Below are positions 27,710 to 36,307 of a stretch of DNA of 64,000 bases, piece after piece. Made by a program: the position numbers and the translations under genes. The notes beneath the pieces are model-generated. The model saw only the letters and a program-made list of their open reading frames with translations, was not told the DNA's origin and ran no database searches. Source of the stretch: Paracoccaceae bacterium (lineage in GTDB: Bacteria > Pseudomonadota > Alphaproteobacteria > Rhodobacterales > Rhodobacteraceae). Every line of letters begins with the position of its first letter. The first letter of the stretch is position 1. The DNA is taken from the NCBI GenBank assembly GCA_012103375.1, contig WLWX01000001.1, forward strand, positions 372,001 to 436,000, in the 5' to 3' direction.

Positions 27710-28234
27710 ATGTGTTCTGCCCGAATTTTCGCGCCCCTGGCCGTTCTGATCCTTCTGTCGGCCTGCGCCGCGCAGACCCCGCAGCCCGAACCACGTGCCG
27801 CCCCGTATTTTGCGCCCGTTCATAGGGCGGCTTCACCGGACCTCTACCCCGGGGAAACGCGCGCCGTTCGCCGCCTGGTGAACAAATGGGCCGATCACTA
27901 TGACATTCCGCGCAGCCTGCTGCACCGGGTGATCCAGCGCGAAAGCGATTACCGGGCGGATGCGCGCAACGGGCCCTATTACGGGATGATGTAGATCCTG
28001 CCAGCGACGGCTGGAACGATGGGGTTTTCCGGTGCGCCGAGCGATTTGCTGGATGCCAATACCAACCTGAAATACGCCACGAAATACCTGCGCGGCGCCT
28101 GGCTGCTGTCCAACGGGAGCGAGGCACAGGCCGTGCAGTGGTACGCCAAGGGCTATTACTATGAAGCGCGCAACCGCTGCATGCTGCGAGAGACCGGGTT
28201 GCGGGATACCGAGGTCAGGAAGCACTGCGGTTGA
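27710..28234 (+). pseudogene. SLT lytic transglycosylase lipoprotein with internal amber codon
   Basis: The gene starts MCSARIFAPLAVLILLSACAAQ, a lipoprotein signal with lipobox LSAC. The catalytic Glu is in 'LLHRVIQRESDYRADARNG' (~codons 76-94 region). A TAG at 27992-27994 then interrupts the universal 'G-L/M-M-Q-I-x-P-A-T-A' motif exactly at the Gln codon (CAG to TAG). The same frame continues ILPATAGTMGF, 'DANTNLKYATKYLRG' and 'QWYAKGYYYEARNRC' to 28234. Read through, it would be a 174-residue muramidase-like enzyme cleaving peptidoglycan. A one-base nonsense mutation, suppression or a sequencing error are the options. Confidence 0.85.
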
Positions 28235-28558
28235 GGTCTGGGGGTTACAACTGTGGAATTGGCTGGCGTCGTTCCTGGGCTGGGGCGGACGTTTGCGATC
28301 AATCGCCAAGCCGGGTGGTCGCCTGACCGGGGGTAGGCGACGCAACGGTGGTGTAGGGCAATTTATGGTTCAGCGGTAACTCTAAGATACGAAGGTTTCA
28401 CTACCCATCGAAATCGCCTGCCCGCGGGACGGTCAGGCGATCGCCCGGCGCCCTCACGGGCTTGATTCCAGGCAAAGAAGTGAGCGATGAGAACGTCCGC
28501 TTCATCCCCAACCGGTCACCCGGCAAAGGATCTCCCCAGCCAAACCATCACGTGCTGA
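28235..28558. other. Intergenic region without a gene
   Basis: No credible gene is seen between the transglycosylase stop and the gcrA stop. An inverted repeat ATCGCCTG (28413-28420) / CAGGCGAT (28434-28441) could fold into an 8-bp hairpin and might end transcription of the convergent genes, though it lacks a T-tract. Confidence 0.5.
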
Positions 28559-29140
28559 TCAGCGGCGACGATCCCGGCGAGAGCTCATCGGTTGAAACGC
28601 GACGCCGACATGGGCCTCGCAATAGGGCTTGCCAGATTTGACGCCCAAACCGCAGAACCAGAAATCTTCTGTCGCCGGATCGCCGATCGGCCATTTGCAG
28701 GTCCGCTCGGTCAGTTCCATCAGGCTGATTTTATTTGCCTTCTTCTCAACCTCGCGCACGCTGGCCAGCGCTTCTGGACTGATCTCATTCGCGCTGGGCT
28801 GCGGTGGCAGGGGCTGGCCTGCGGGGATGATCTTGGTGCGCAGATTGACCGGCGCGGGCGGCGGGATTTCGGTGGCGCGGCCGGGGGCGGATTTCACCTC
28901 GGGCGCTGGCTTTGCCTCAACCTTGGGTTCGGTCTTGGGCTTGGCGCGCGCCGGGGCCGGTTTTTCCTTGGCCGCCGGGGCCGCCTGCCCGCCCGAGCGG
29001 TTCGACAGGCCCAGGCGATGCACCTTGCCAATCACCGCATTGCGGGTCACGCCGCCAAGTTCCTTGGCGATCTGGCTGGCAGATTGACCTTCGGTCCACA
29101 TTTTCTTCAGCGTCTCGACGCGTTCATCGGTCCAGGACAT
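28559..29140 (-). CDS. gcrA: GcrA cell-cycle regulator
   Basis: GcrA is an alphaproteobacterial sigma70-binding regulator that activates promoters methylated by CcrM. The 193 residues open with the DNA-binding helices 'MSWTDERVETLKKMWTEGQ' / 'ASQIAKELGGVTRNAVIGK', the family signature. A Pro/Ala/Lys-rich linker (~50-115) follows, then the sigma-interacting C-terminal domain with 'CKWPIGDPATEDFWFCG' and 'PYCEAHVGVAF' (four Cys/His that look like a metal site). The length and C-terminal SRRDRRR tail are ordinary for Rhodobacterales. Confidence 0.95.
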   Translation of the reverse strand: MSWTDERVETLKKMWTEGQSASQIAKELGGVTRNAVIGKVHRLGLSNRSGGQAAPAAKEKPAPARAKPKTEPKVEAKPAPEVKSAPGRATEIPPPAPVNLRTKIIPAGQPLPPQPSANEISPEALASVREVEKKANKISLMELTERTCKWPIGDPATEDFWFCGLGVKSGKPYCEAHVGVAFQPMSSRRDRRR

Positions 29141-29244
29141 GCCGCTTCCTTGAATAAGTAAAAGCGACCCCTGCGGGCCGCCTTGGTGGGTCTTGAGTTG
29201 GTGACAGTGTAATCATCCGCGCGCGGGCGAACAAGGCATCGCCC

Positions 29245-29952
29245 TCAATCCGACGCAGTTCCGTTGCGCTGAAACGTCAAATAATGCGGTCTGCGCCCCT
29301 CGCGCAGGGCCTTTTGTTCGTAGCGGGTGGAAATCCAGTCATCCCAGGGGCGGTAGATGTCATCGGTCAGGTTGGTGAAATACGTGCCCGGAACCTCTTC
29401 CATGGTCTGGCGAACATAATCCTCGATATCCGTTGCCACGCGGAAAATCGCGCCGGGCGCCATGGCGCGGGCCAAAGGCTCCAGATGTTCGGGCGTGACG
29501 AACCGGCGGCGATGGTGGCGCGCCTTGGGCCAGGGGTCGGGGTAAAGCAGGAAGGCGCGGGCAATCGAACCCGCTGGCAGCACATCCATCAGATCGCGGG
29601 CGTCACCGGGGTGGATCGCCACGTTTTCGACGGCCGCCTTGCGCAGCTTGCCCAACAGCATGGCAACGCCGTTGATATAAGGTTCCGCCCCGATAATCGC
29701 GACACCGGGGTTTTGGGCGGCCTGATGCACCAAATGCTCACCCCCGCCAAATCCAACCTCCAGCCAGACCGGCACATCTCCGAAACGCGCGATGAGGTCC
29801 AGCGGAGTGCGTTCCGGGTTGTCATCCCAGCCAACCGGCCCCGGCGACAGCACGCCGAGGTCGGACTCCAGATATTCCTTCTGGCTGTCGCGCAGGGTTT
29901 TGCCGCTGAGGCGACCATAGAAGTTGCGCCAGGGGCGCTGAGGGTTGCTCAT
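29245..29952 (-). CDS. trmB: tRNA (guanosine(46)-N7)-methyltransferase
   Basis: TrmB methylates N7 of G46 in the variable loop of tRNA using SAM. It has 235 residues from ATG 29952 (MSNPQRPWRNFYGRLSG); an ATG two codons earlier is equally possible. Hallmarks are 'LEVGFGGGEHLVHQA' (SAM loop, ~72-86), 'IGAEPYINGV', and the family-defining 'LLYPDPWPKARHHRRRFV' (~145-162). It lies downstream of metK on the same strand. A small hairpin CTCCGCC...GGCGGAG (29982-30002) lies between them. Confidence 0.95.
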   Translation of the reverse strand: MSNPQRPWRNFYGRLSGKTLRDSQKEYLESDLGVLSPGPVGWDDNPERTPLDLIARFGDVPVWLEVGFGGGEHLVHQAAQNPGVAIIGAEPYINGVAMLLGKLRKAAVENVAIHPGDARDLMDVLPAGSIARAFLLYPDPWPKARHHRRRFVTPEHLEPLARAMAPGAIFRVATDIEDYVRQTMEEVPGTYFTNLTDDIYRPWDDWISTRYEQKALREGRRPHYLTFQRNGTASD

Positions 29953-30013
29953 TGTCATTCCAGACTGTGACCGCCCAAGGGCTCCGCCCGTTTTCGGCGG
30001 AGGCTGGCCGTCG

Positions 30014-31195
30014 TCAGACGGCCCTTTTCAACGCCTCGGCCAGATCGGTCCGTTCCCAGCTGAAGCCGCCGTCTGCGTCAGGTTCCCGCCCGAAGTGGCC
30101 GTAGGCTGCGGTGCGGGCATAGATCGGGCGGTTCAGGCCCAGGTGCTCGCGAATGCCACGCGGGGTCAGGTCCATCGCCTGGGACACCGCCGCTTCAATG
30201 GCCGCATCCTCGACCTGTCCGGTTCCGTGGGTGTCGGCATAGATCGACAGCGGTTTGGTGACGCCGATGGCATAGCTCAGCTGGATCGTGCAGCGGTGCG
30301 CCAGGCCCGCCGCAACCACGTTCTTGGCCAGATAGCGCGCGGCATAGGCGGCTGAGCGGTCGACCTTGGTCGGGTCCTTGCCGGAAAACGCGCCGCCGCC
30401 GTGCGGGGCCGCTCCACCGTAAGTGTCGACAATGATCTTGCGGCCTGTCAGGCCCGCATCGCCGTCCGGGCCGCCGATAACGAAGGTGCCGGTCGGGTTG
30501 ACGTGCCAGACGGTGTTGGCGGTGATCCAGCCATCGGGCAGAACCTCGTGAATGTAAGGCTCGACAATCGCGCGAATATCATCCGAGGTCTGGCTTTCCT
30601 CGGCGTGCTGGGTCGATAGCACGATCGAGGTCACCTCGGCCGGGTCACCGTTTTCATACCGCAAGGAGATCTGGCTTTTGGCATCGGGCCTGAGCGTCGG
30701 CTGTTCACCGGATTTGCGCACCTCAGCCAGGCGGCGCAGGATGGCGTGGGAATACTGGATCGGGGCGGGCATCAGTTCGGGCGTTTCGTTGACGGCATAG
30801 CCGAACATGATCCCCTGATCACCCGCGCCTTCGTCCTTATTGCCACGCGCATTGACGCCTTGGGCGATATGGGCGGATTGTTCGTGCAGCAGGTTGGTGA
30901 CCTTGCAGGTTTTCCAGTGGAACTTCTCCTGCTCGTAACCGATGTCCCGGATGCAATCGCGTGCGATCCCCTCGATCCGGCCCATATAGGTGGCCAGCCG
31001 ATCCTTGTCGGACAGGCCCACCTCTCCGCCGATCACCACGCGGTTGGTGGTGGCGAATGTCTCGGCCGCGACCCGGGCTTCGGGTTCCTCGGCCAGAAAC
31101 GCGTCCAGTACGGAATCCGAGATGCGATCGCAGAGTTTATCGGGGTGACCTTCGGATACGGATTCCGAGGTGAAGGTATAGTTTTGACGGGCCAT
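30014..31195 (-). CDS. metK: S-adenosylmethionine synthetase
   Basis: MetK makes SAM from methionine and ATP. The start ATG at 31195 ([20 protein letters not shown]) lies 8 nt after GGAGC, which is also the 3' strand of the riboswitch pseudoknot; an upstream ATG at 31210 would fall inside the riboswitch and is rejected. 393 residues. Motifs are '[12 protein letters not shown]', '[12 protein letters not shown]' (~119-130) and '[19 protein letters not shown]' (~263-281). Expression is expected to drop when SAM or SAH is high. Confidence 0.97.
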   Translation of the reverse strand: MARQNYTFTSESVSEGHPDKLCDRISDSVLDAFLAEEPEARVAAETFATTNRVVIGGEVGLSDKDRLATYMGRIEGIARDCIRDIGYEQEKFHWKTCKVTNLLHEQSAHIAQGVNARGNKDEGAGDQGIMFGYAVNETPELMPAPIQYSHAILRRLAEVRKSGEQPTLRPDAKSQISLRYENGDPAEVTSIVLSTQHAEESQTSDDIRAIVEPYIHEVLPDGWITANTVWHVNPTGTFVIGGPDGDAGLTGRKIIVDTYGGAAPHGGGAFSGKDPTKVDRSAAYAARYLAKNVVAAGLAHRCTIQLSYAIGVTKPLSIYADTHGTGQVEDAAIEAAVSQAMDLTPRGIREHLGLNRPIYARTAAYGHFGREPDADGGFSWERTDLAEALKRAV

Positions 31196-31202
31196 CGGGG
31201 GG

Positions 31203-31251
31203 CGCTCCATTGATATAACACGCCGCCCCGTCAGGAAGCCGTTGGGGCGGG
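31203..31251 (-). promoter_or_regulatory. SAM/SAH riboswitch in the metK leader
   Basis: Read on the minus strand, CCGCCCC (31250-31244) pairs with GGGGCGG (31229-31223). The loop is AACGGCUUCCUGAC, and the downstream AUCAAUGGAGC (ending 31204) supplies GGAGC, which pairs with GCUUCC to form an H-type pseudoknot. This matches the small SAM/SAH riboswitch described upstream of metK in Rhodobacterales. The GGAGC is also the ribosome site 8 nt before the metK ATG, so ligand binding would hide it and stop translation. Confidence 0.88.
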
Positions 31252-31343
31252 CAAGGACTCTGCCCTATGCGGGACAGCGCTTGGCGTCAACGCAAGTCAG
31301 TGGATTTATACCTTCGGCGGGCACAATTCCGGGCTGATACCCC

Positions 31344-32921
31344 TTAGGATTTGCGCCTTGGGCTGGCGACGAAAAGCAGGCCCAGAAGGATCAGGATGAT
31401 CGTAGGCCAGTCGTTGAACCGGGAATAGAATGTCGGGGCCAATGGTGCGGGAAGGCGCGCGTCAAGGTGTCCTTGCTGGCCCAGCCCCAGCGAAGCGACG
31501 ACATCGCCTGACGGCGCGACCACGGCGCTGACCCCGGTGTTGGCGGCCCGGATCAGCGGCAGCCCCTGTTCGATGGCGCGCGCGCGGGCCTGGGCAAGGT
31601 GCTGGAACGGCCCAGCGTATTCCCCGAACCAGGCATCGTTGGTGATTTGCAACAGCAGATCCGGGCGTTGGCCGGTGCGGGCATTTGCGGGGAAGATCGC
31701 CTCATAACAGATCAGCGGCAGCGCGGTGCCAAGCGGGCCGAGGTCGATCAGCTTTGGCCCGGGGCCCGCCGACAGCGCGCCGCCCTGTGCTGCCAATGCG
31801 CCAAGCCCGATGCGCCGGGCCAGCGCTTCCAGCGGAATGAACTCTCCAAAAGGAACAAGATGATGCTTGTCGTAAATCTGGCTGGCCGCGCCGTCGGGAC
31901 CGATCACCGCCAGACTGTTGAAGATGCCGGTTGCATCGCGGCGCAGGGTGCCGACGACGACTTCGGCGTCCCCTGCGGCGGCGCGAATGCGGGTGCGGGC
32001 GTTTTCAGCCAGGTCGAGGAATGTGGGCAGTGCGGTTTCGGGCCAGACGACCAGGGCGGGCGGTGTTTCAGCGGATGCGGCGGTGGCGGCTTCGGCGCGT
32101 TCAAAGAACACCGGGATCATCGCCGGATCCCACTTCTGGTGCTGCGGGGCATTGGGCTGGATCAGGCGGACGATTGGCCGGTCGGGCTGCGCCAAAGGCA
32201 AAGACCGCAGGCGCGTCAGACCGCTCAGCTCCAGCGCCAGGATTGGAAGGGCCACAGTCAGAACCACGAAGATCTTCCCACGCCCGGCAAGCGGTGCAGT
32301 GCCAAGACCAGCAACGGCCAGAAGCGTCAGCGTCGTCAGCCCGTATGGCCCGACCCAGGCGAGCCATTGTCCAAGCGGGCGGTCGATCCAGATATAGGCA
32401 GGCAAGGCCCAGGGAAAGCCGGTCAGGATGTGACCGCGCAGAACCTCGGCCAACGACAAGGCCAGTGCAACGCCGACAGCGCGCCGGGCGGGTGCGCGCG
32501 CAAACCGCAGACCAACAGCCGACCCGGCGCCCCAGAATAGTGCGAAACCGGTCGCGGTGAACAGCAATGCGAAAGGCGCCATCCAGCCGGTGCGCGCCAC
32601 ATCCACCAAAAATGGCTCGACAATCCAGAACAACGTGGCACCGAAATAGCCGATGCCCGCCAGCCAGCCCCGCAGGAACGCAACCCGCGCGCGCGGCGCA
32701 CCCGCAACCAGCCAGATCAGCAGCGCGAACCCCACCAGCGACAGTTTTTCCCAACCCAGCGGTGCCTGCCCGACCGCCGCCAGCGCGCCAATGAACGGGG
32801 CCAGGATCGCGGCCCTGCGCGCCGATATCACATCGACAGACAGCGGGTGGATTGCACGGCCCGGCACGGATTGCGTCACCAGGCTGGCGCGGGCTTGAGT
32901 GACCCCGAGACGATCTGCCAC
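31344..32921 (-). CDS. lnt: Apolipoprotein N-acyltransferase
   Basis: Lnt adds the third acyl chain to lipoproteins in the inner membrane. Six or so hydrophobic segments fill residues ~35-230. The nitrilase-like periplasmic domain then carries the catalytic triad: Glu in 'VVWPETALPTFL', Lys in 'IYDKHHLVPFGEFIP' and Cys in 'LPLICYEAIFP'. A final TM segment ends the 525 residues. The GTG at 32921 gives a long N-terminus; an in-frame GTG at 32831 (MISARRAAILAPF) would start right before the first TM segment and may be the true start. Confidence 0.94.
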   Translation of the reverse strand: MADRLGVTQARASLVTQSVPGRAIHPLSVDVISARRAAILAPFIGALAAVGQAPLGWEKLSLVGFALLIWLVAGAPRARVAFLRGWLAGIGYFGATLFWIVEPFLVDVARTGWMAPFALLFTATGFALFWGAGSAVGLRFARAPARRAVGVALALSLAEVLRGHILTGFPWALPAYIWIDRPLGQWLAWVGPYGLTTLTLLAVAGLGTAPLAGRGKIFVVLTVALPILALELSGLTRLRSLPLAQPDRPIVRLIQPNAPQHQKWDPAMIPVFFERAEAATAASAETPPALVVWPETALPTFLDLAENARTRIRAAAGDAEVVVGTLRRDATGIFNSLAVIGPDGAASQIYDKHHLVPFGEFIPLEALARRIGLGALAAQGGALSAGPGPKLIDLGPLGTALPLICYEAIFPANARTGQRPDLLLQITNDAWFGEYAGPFQHLAQARARAIEQGLPLIRAANTGVSAVVAPSGDVVASLGLGQQGHLDARLPAPLAPTFYSRFNDWPTIILILLGLLFVASPRRKS

Positions 32922-32972
32922 TCCACATTGCCCAGTGGTTTGTCAGGCGAGGCTTCAGCCCAGAACACCGCG

Positions 32973-33872
32973 TCAGGTCGCAGGTTTGCGGGCATCGGGG
33001 CGGCAGACGCGCAGGCGTTTGACGCGGCGCGGGTCGGCGTCGACAATCTCGAACTCTGCGCCGCCGGGGTGGACGATCACCTCGCCACGCGCGGGCACGC
33101 GGCCCAGCAACAGGAAGACGACGCCGCCAAGAGTGTCGATCTCTTCCTCATCCGGGATCCGCAGGGTCATGCCGCTTTCAGCCTCAAACTCGTCCAGCGG
33201 GGTGCGTGCTTCTGCCAGCCAGACGCCGTCACGCTCGGCGACCCAGTATTTATCCTCGTCAATGTCGTGCTCGTCCTCGATCTCTCCCAATACCTGTTCG
33301 ATCAGGTCTTCCAGAGTGACCAGACCGTCGACGCCGCCATATTCGTCGATGACCAGCGCCATGTGGATACGATCAGTCTGCATTTTCTGCAGCAGCACAC
33401 CAATCGGCATCGAGGGCGGCACATAGAGCAGCGGGCGCACCAGCTTGCGCAGGCGGAAAGTCGATGCCTTGCCGTTGAAGCCATGTTCCAGCGCGAAATC
33501 CTTGAGGTGCACAAGCCCCAGCGGGGTGTCCAGCGTTCCAGTATAGACCGGTAGCCGGCTGAGGCCGCTGTCGCGGAACACATCCAGCAGCGCCTCGCGT
33601 TTGGTCGCCGCTTCGACGGCCACAATCTCGGGGCGCGGGATCGCAACGTCTTCAACGCGCAACTGATAAAGGTTGGACAGGCCCGGCAGGGTCGTGCGCG
33701 GCAATTCGGGCGACTGCGATTGCGCCGCGGCTTCGCTGACCGGTTCAGAGGCGGACCGCCCCCGGAACAAACGCCACAGAAAGCCGGGGCCCGCAGGCGG
33801 GGCGTTCGGGTCTTGTTGGATGTCTTGCGCGCGCTGCGCCGCGCTAGAAGACCCGTCAGTGGCGTCGGTCAT
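32973..33872 (-). CDS. corC: CorC/HlyC-type CBS-domain protein
   Basis: The protein has a pair of CBS domains followed by a transporter-associated CorC_HlyC domain, 299 residues, without membrane segments. 'VAIPRPEIVAVEAATKREAL' opens CBS1 (~75-94) and 'MQTDRIHMALVIDEYGGVDGLVTLEDLIEQVLGEIEDEHD' is the CBS2 signature (only parts need matching). The C-terminal 'TLGGVVFLLLGRVPARGEVI' is the CorC domain. It is thought to assist Mg2+/Co2+ efflux or membrane stress response. It sits between ybeY and lnt, the usual alphaproteobacterial order. Confidence 0.92.
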   Translation of the reverse strand: MTDATDGSSSAAQRAQDIQQDPNAPPAGPGFLWRLFRGRSASEPVSEAAAQSQSPELPRTTLPGLSNLYQLRVEDVAIPRPEIVAVEAATKREALLDVFRDSGLSRLPVYTGTLDTPLGLVHLKDFALEHGFNGKASTFRLRKLVRPLLYVPPSMPIGVLLQKMQTDRIHMALVIDEYGGVDGLVTLEDLIEQVLGEIEDEHDIDEDKYWVAERDGVWLAEARTPLDEFEAESGMTLRIPDEEEIDTLGGVVFLLLGRVPARGEVIVHPGGAEFEIVDADPRRVKRLRVCRPDARKPAT

Positions 33873-33896
33873 TTTACCTTTCCGGTGGCCCGGGGA

Positions 33897-34373
33897 TCAC
33901 GCCCCCTGCCCCCTATATGGGTCAGCAAGGCCCAGACGTGCAAGTATTGCGACCTCTAATGCCTCCATTTCGGCGGCTTCGGCGTCCGTTTCGTGGTCAA
34001 ATCCCAGTAAATGCAGGGTGGCATGGACGATCAGATGGGTGACATGATCGGCCAGCGATTTGCCCTGATCGGCGGCCTCGGCTGCGCATGTGTCGTAAGC
34101 AAGCGCAATATCGCCGAGTTCGCCGTCTTGCGGAAGGCGGGTCGGTGTCCAGGGACCCGACGGCCAGCTGAGCACGTTCGTGGCCCCCGGTTTGCCGCGA
34201 AAATCGGCGTTCAGCACCGCGATACGGGCGTCATCGCAGGCCAGAAGCGCGATGGCGCAAGCGTCAGGGTCAAGCGCCAGATCGGACAGCGCCGCGTGTG
34301 CCGCAGTCCGGGCCAGCGGCGCAAGTGCGACCGCATCCCAACGGGGGTCTTCGATGATGACATCAACACTCAT
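33897..34373 (-). CDS. ybeY: Endoribonuclease YbeY (rRNA maturation)
   Basis: YbeY is a single-strand RNase needed for 16S rRNA 3' processing and ribosome quality control. The zinc motif H-x3-H-x5-H is seen as 'HLIVHATLHLLGFDHETD' (~residues 113-130), preceded by 'GKPGATNVLSWP' and 'LGDIALAYDTC', both family hallmarks. It has 158 residues with ATG at 34373. phoH, usually just upstream of ybeY in this group, is absent here; a small membrane protein gene takes its place. Confidence 0.94.
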   Translation of the reverse strand: MSVDVIIEDPRWDAVALAPLARTAAHAALSDLALDPDACAIALLACDDARIAVLNADFRGKPGATNVLSWPSGPWTPTRLPQDGELGDIALAYDTCAAEAADQGKSLADHVTHLIVHATLHLLGFDHETDAEAAEMEALEVAILARLGLADPYRGQGA

Positions 34374-34471
34374 GCAGCGCCCGGTACGCTATTGCGGCCC
34401 GGTGTTGCAAGGAGCGACGAACCGAATGGGGCTTGCTGGATTTTCAACAACGCCCGCGCCGAAGCGCGCAC

Positions 34472-34840
34472 TCAAAAATGTGCCTTGGGTTCATCGGGAC
34501 GGCCAGCGGCGATTGCCAGCAGTCCGGCGGTGCCGATCAGCGCCACGGGGAAGGTGATGAAGAACCCCCAGCCGAGCCCCCAGACCAGAAGACCAGCCGC
34601 AATCAGCATCGCGGCCCCACCCCAAAGCGCGCGCACCTTGGACATCGCCGCCCCGGCGATCGCAAGGATCGGCGCGAACAGGGCAACGGCGCGCGTTTTC
34701 TCAACATTTTCAACCTGATCTACGAAATCGCGCACGACCTCATGGCTTTCCACCGCGACCGTGTAGCCATAGCTGAAAAACCCGACGATCAGGGCCAGGA
34801 CCCCGCCGATGATGCCAAGAACAAGGGCTGCGTTGCGCAT
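34472..34840 (-). CDS. Small membrane protein of unknown function
   Basis: The ATG at 34840 (MRNAALVLGIIGGVLALIVG) starts a protein of 122 residues with about four hydrophobic segments (~4-24, ~50-65, ~73-90 and ~92-112) and short hydrophilic loops. The 'GIIGGVLALIVGFFSYGYT' opening resembles the DUF4064-type membrane proteins, but the match is only by pattern. An in-frame start 14 codons earlier is possible. It is 98 nt upstream of ybeY and may be in the same transcript. Confidence 0.6.
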   Translation of the reverse strand: MRNAALVLGIIGGVLALIVGFFSYGYTVAVESHEVVRDFVDQVENVEKTRAVALFAPILAIAGAAMSKVRALWGGAAMLIAAGLLVWGLGWGFFITFPVALIGTAGLLAIAAGRPDEPKAHF

Positions 34841-34919
34841 GTCTGCCTTCCGTATGCGTTGCGTATGCCAAACGTATGGCAACTTGGTTTCAGCACCTCA
34901 AGTAAGGGGCGCGGCCACA

Positions 34920-35270
34920 TTATCCAAGATGCGCGGCCTGCGCGTCCGCGCCCAGCGTCAGCCCACCCGGCCCGTCGACCACAGGGCGTTTCATAAGTGC
35001 CGGATGTGCGGCCAGCAAGTCGGCCGGTGCGCCCGCACGCTCCGCTTCGGACAAACCGCGCCAGGTTGTCGATTTGCGGTTGATCAGGGCGTCACCGAAT
35101 GCGTCGAGGAACCGCGCAATCTGTCGCGGATCCAGCGGGTCCGCGCGCACATCGACCCGCACCAGTGAATACCCGGCGGCGGACAGCTGTTTCGCGGCCT
35201 TCCGGCAGGTATCGCAGCTGCCCAATCCGAATAATGTGACGTTAACGTCAGTCTTCTTTGATGGGTCCAT
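34920..35270 (-). CDS. ArsC/Spx-like thioredoxin-fold protein
   Basis: The 116-residue protein is of the ArsC/Spx/YffB family. 'VTLFGLGSCDTCRKAAKQLSAAG' opens it, with the CxxC pair at ~19-22. The helical insert and 'RKSTTWRGLSEAER' and 'PALMKRPVVDGPGGLTLG' follow, the latter holding the conserved Arg-Pro that binds arsenate or glutathione in relatives. YffB-type members are glutathione-dependent thiol reductases rather than arsenate reductases, and the absence of any ars operon favours that reading. Confidence 0.82.
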   Translation of the reverse strand: MDPSKKTDVNVTLFGLGSCDTCRKAAKQLSAAGYSLVRVDVRADPLDPRQIARFLDAFGDALINRKSTTWRGLSEAERAGAPADLLAAHPALMKRPVVDGPGGLTLGADAQAAHLG

Positions 35271-35432
35271 TTACTGAAATCCTTGAATTTTACCTGATAC
35301 TGCGCCAAATTTCCCCTGTGACAACAGACTTTCGACGACCGCCTCCCTTCTCGGGGCTGCTGGATACTTCGAATTCCCTGGCTGCACCAACCCGTCGCAT
35401 ACCGCGGGCGGGCCTGACTGAGGAGAGACGGA

Positions 35433-35639
35433 ATGCCCACTGGCACCGTGAAATGGTTCAACACCACAAAAGGTTACGGGTTTATCGCGCCCGATGACGG
35501 AGGCTCGGACGTCTTCGTGCATATCTCGGCCGTGGAACGCGCCGGCCTGACCGGCCTGGCCGACAACCAGAAGGTAAGCTATGAGCTGACCGAGGGCCGC
35601 GACGGACGGTCATCTGCGGGGGAACTGCAGGTTTTGTAG
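35433..35639 (+). CDS. cspA: Cold-shock domain protein
   Basis: The 68-residue single cold-shock domain binds RNA and single-stranded DNA. RNP1 'KGYGFIAPDDG' (~12-22) and RNP2 'VFVHISAVE' (~28-36) are intact. A GAGGAGAGA ribosome site precedes the ATG. The 160-nt leader between it and the divergent ArsC-like gene could hold the structured 5' UTR common for csp genes, although I could not define a fold. Confidence 0.95.
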   Translation: MPTGTVKWFNTTKGYGFIAPDDGGSDVFVHISAVERAGLTGLADNQKVSYELTEGRDGRSSAGELQVL

Positions 35640-35706
35640 GGGCGGTTCGCTAAGTCGAAAGGACGGGCTGTGATGGCCCGCTTCACATGAGCTTGACTTT
35701 GAAAAA

Positions 35707-35728
35707 ATACGTGATACGTATCACGTAT
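35707..35728. promoter_or_regulatory. Perfect 22-bp palindrome, operator of higBA
   Basis: ATACGTGATAC and its exact reverse complement GTATCACGTAT meet at 35717/35718. It overlaps the ATG of higB at 35727 and lies 9-30 nt after a TTGACT -35-like box (35693-35698), so it covers the -10 region and start. It is the expected site for autorepression by the HigA/HigB complex. Confidence 0.75.
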
Positions 35729-36005
35729 GATTGCGTCGTTTGCGGACAAGCATACCGCCGGGCTTGCGGCACGACAGCGCGTCAGAAAATTTGCGAATAT
35801 CGAACGGATCGCCCTGCGCAAGATCGAAATGCTGCGGGCGGCGGTCGTGCTCGACGATCTGCGGGTTCCGCCTGGCAACCGGCTTGAAGCGCTGAAAGGC
35901 GACCGTGCCGGGCAACATTCGATCCGCATCAACGTCCAATACCGGATTTGCTTCCGTTGGAGTGAAGGAGAGGCCCATGACGTCGAAATCTGCGACTATC
36001 ACTGA
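35727..36005 (+). CDS. higB: HigB-type toxin (RelE superfamily)
   Basis: The toxin has 92 residues and is a ribosome-dependent mRNA endonuclease. The family pattern 'RKIEMLRAAVVLDDLRVPPGNRLEAL' is present in parts, followed by 'GQHSIRINVQYRICFRW' and 'DVEICDYH' at the C-terminus, where catalytic Arg and His residues sit. No ribosome site is visible before the ATG, which lies inside the palindrome, so the message may be leaderless or nearly so. The toxin-first order and 29-nt overlap with higA are typical of HigBA. Confidence 0.92.
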   Translation: MIASFADKHTAGLAARQRVRKFANIERIALRKIEMLRAAVVLDDLRVPPGNRLEALKGDRAGQHSIRINVQYRICFRWSEGEAHDVEICDYH

Positions 36006-36276
36006 CACCATTACCCAAATCCATCCCGGCGAGGTGTTGGCCGAGGAGTTTCTGAAACCCCTCAAGCTGTCCGCCACGGCACTGGCCCGCAAGATCGGCG
36101 TGCCTGCCAACCGGGTGAGCGAGATTGCGGCGGGGCGGCGCTCGATCACAGGAGATACGGCGCTGCGGTTTGCTGCGGCCTTTGGCACAACGGCTGAATT
36201 CTGGATGAATTTGCAGAAGAACTGGGAGTTGGAGGTGGCGCGTGATGCGTTAGGGGAATTGAAGGTCAGCGCTTAG
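35977..36276 (+). CDS. higA: HigA-type antitoxin (HTH)
   Basis: The antitoxin has 99 residues, from ATG 35977 with GAAGGAGAGG just upstream. 'IHPGEVLAEEFLKPLKLSATALARKIGVP' (parts) is the HigA N-terminus, and the HTH is 'ALARKIGVPANRVSEIAAGR' followed by 'ITGDTALRFAAAFGTTAEFW', the VapI/HigA signature. It neutralises HigB and represses the operon. It ends 32 nt before IS copy B2. Confidence 0.93.
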   Translation: MTSKSATITDTITQIHPGEVLAEEFLKPLKLSATALARKIGVPANRVSEIAAGRRSITGDTALRFAAAFGTTAEFWMNLQKNWELEVARDALGELKVSA

Positions 36277-36307
36277 TTGCACCACCGGTCCGTGCCCGTT
36301 TTGCGTC

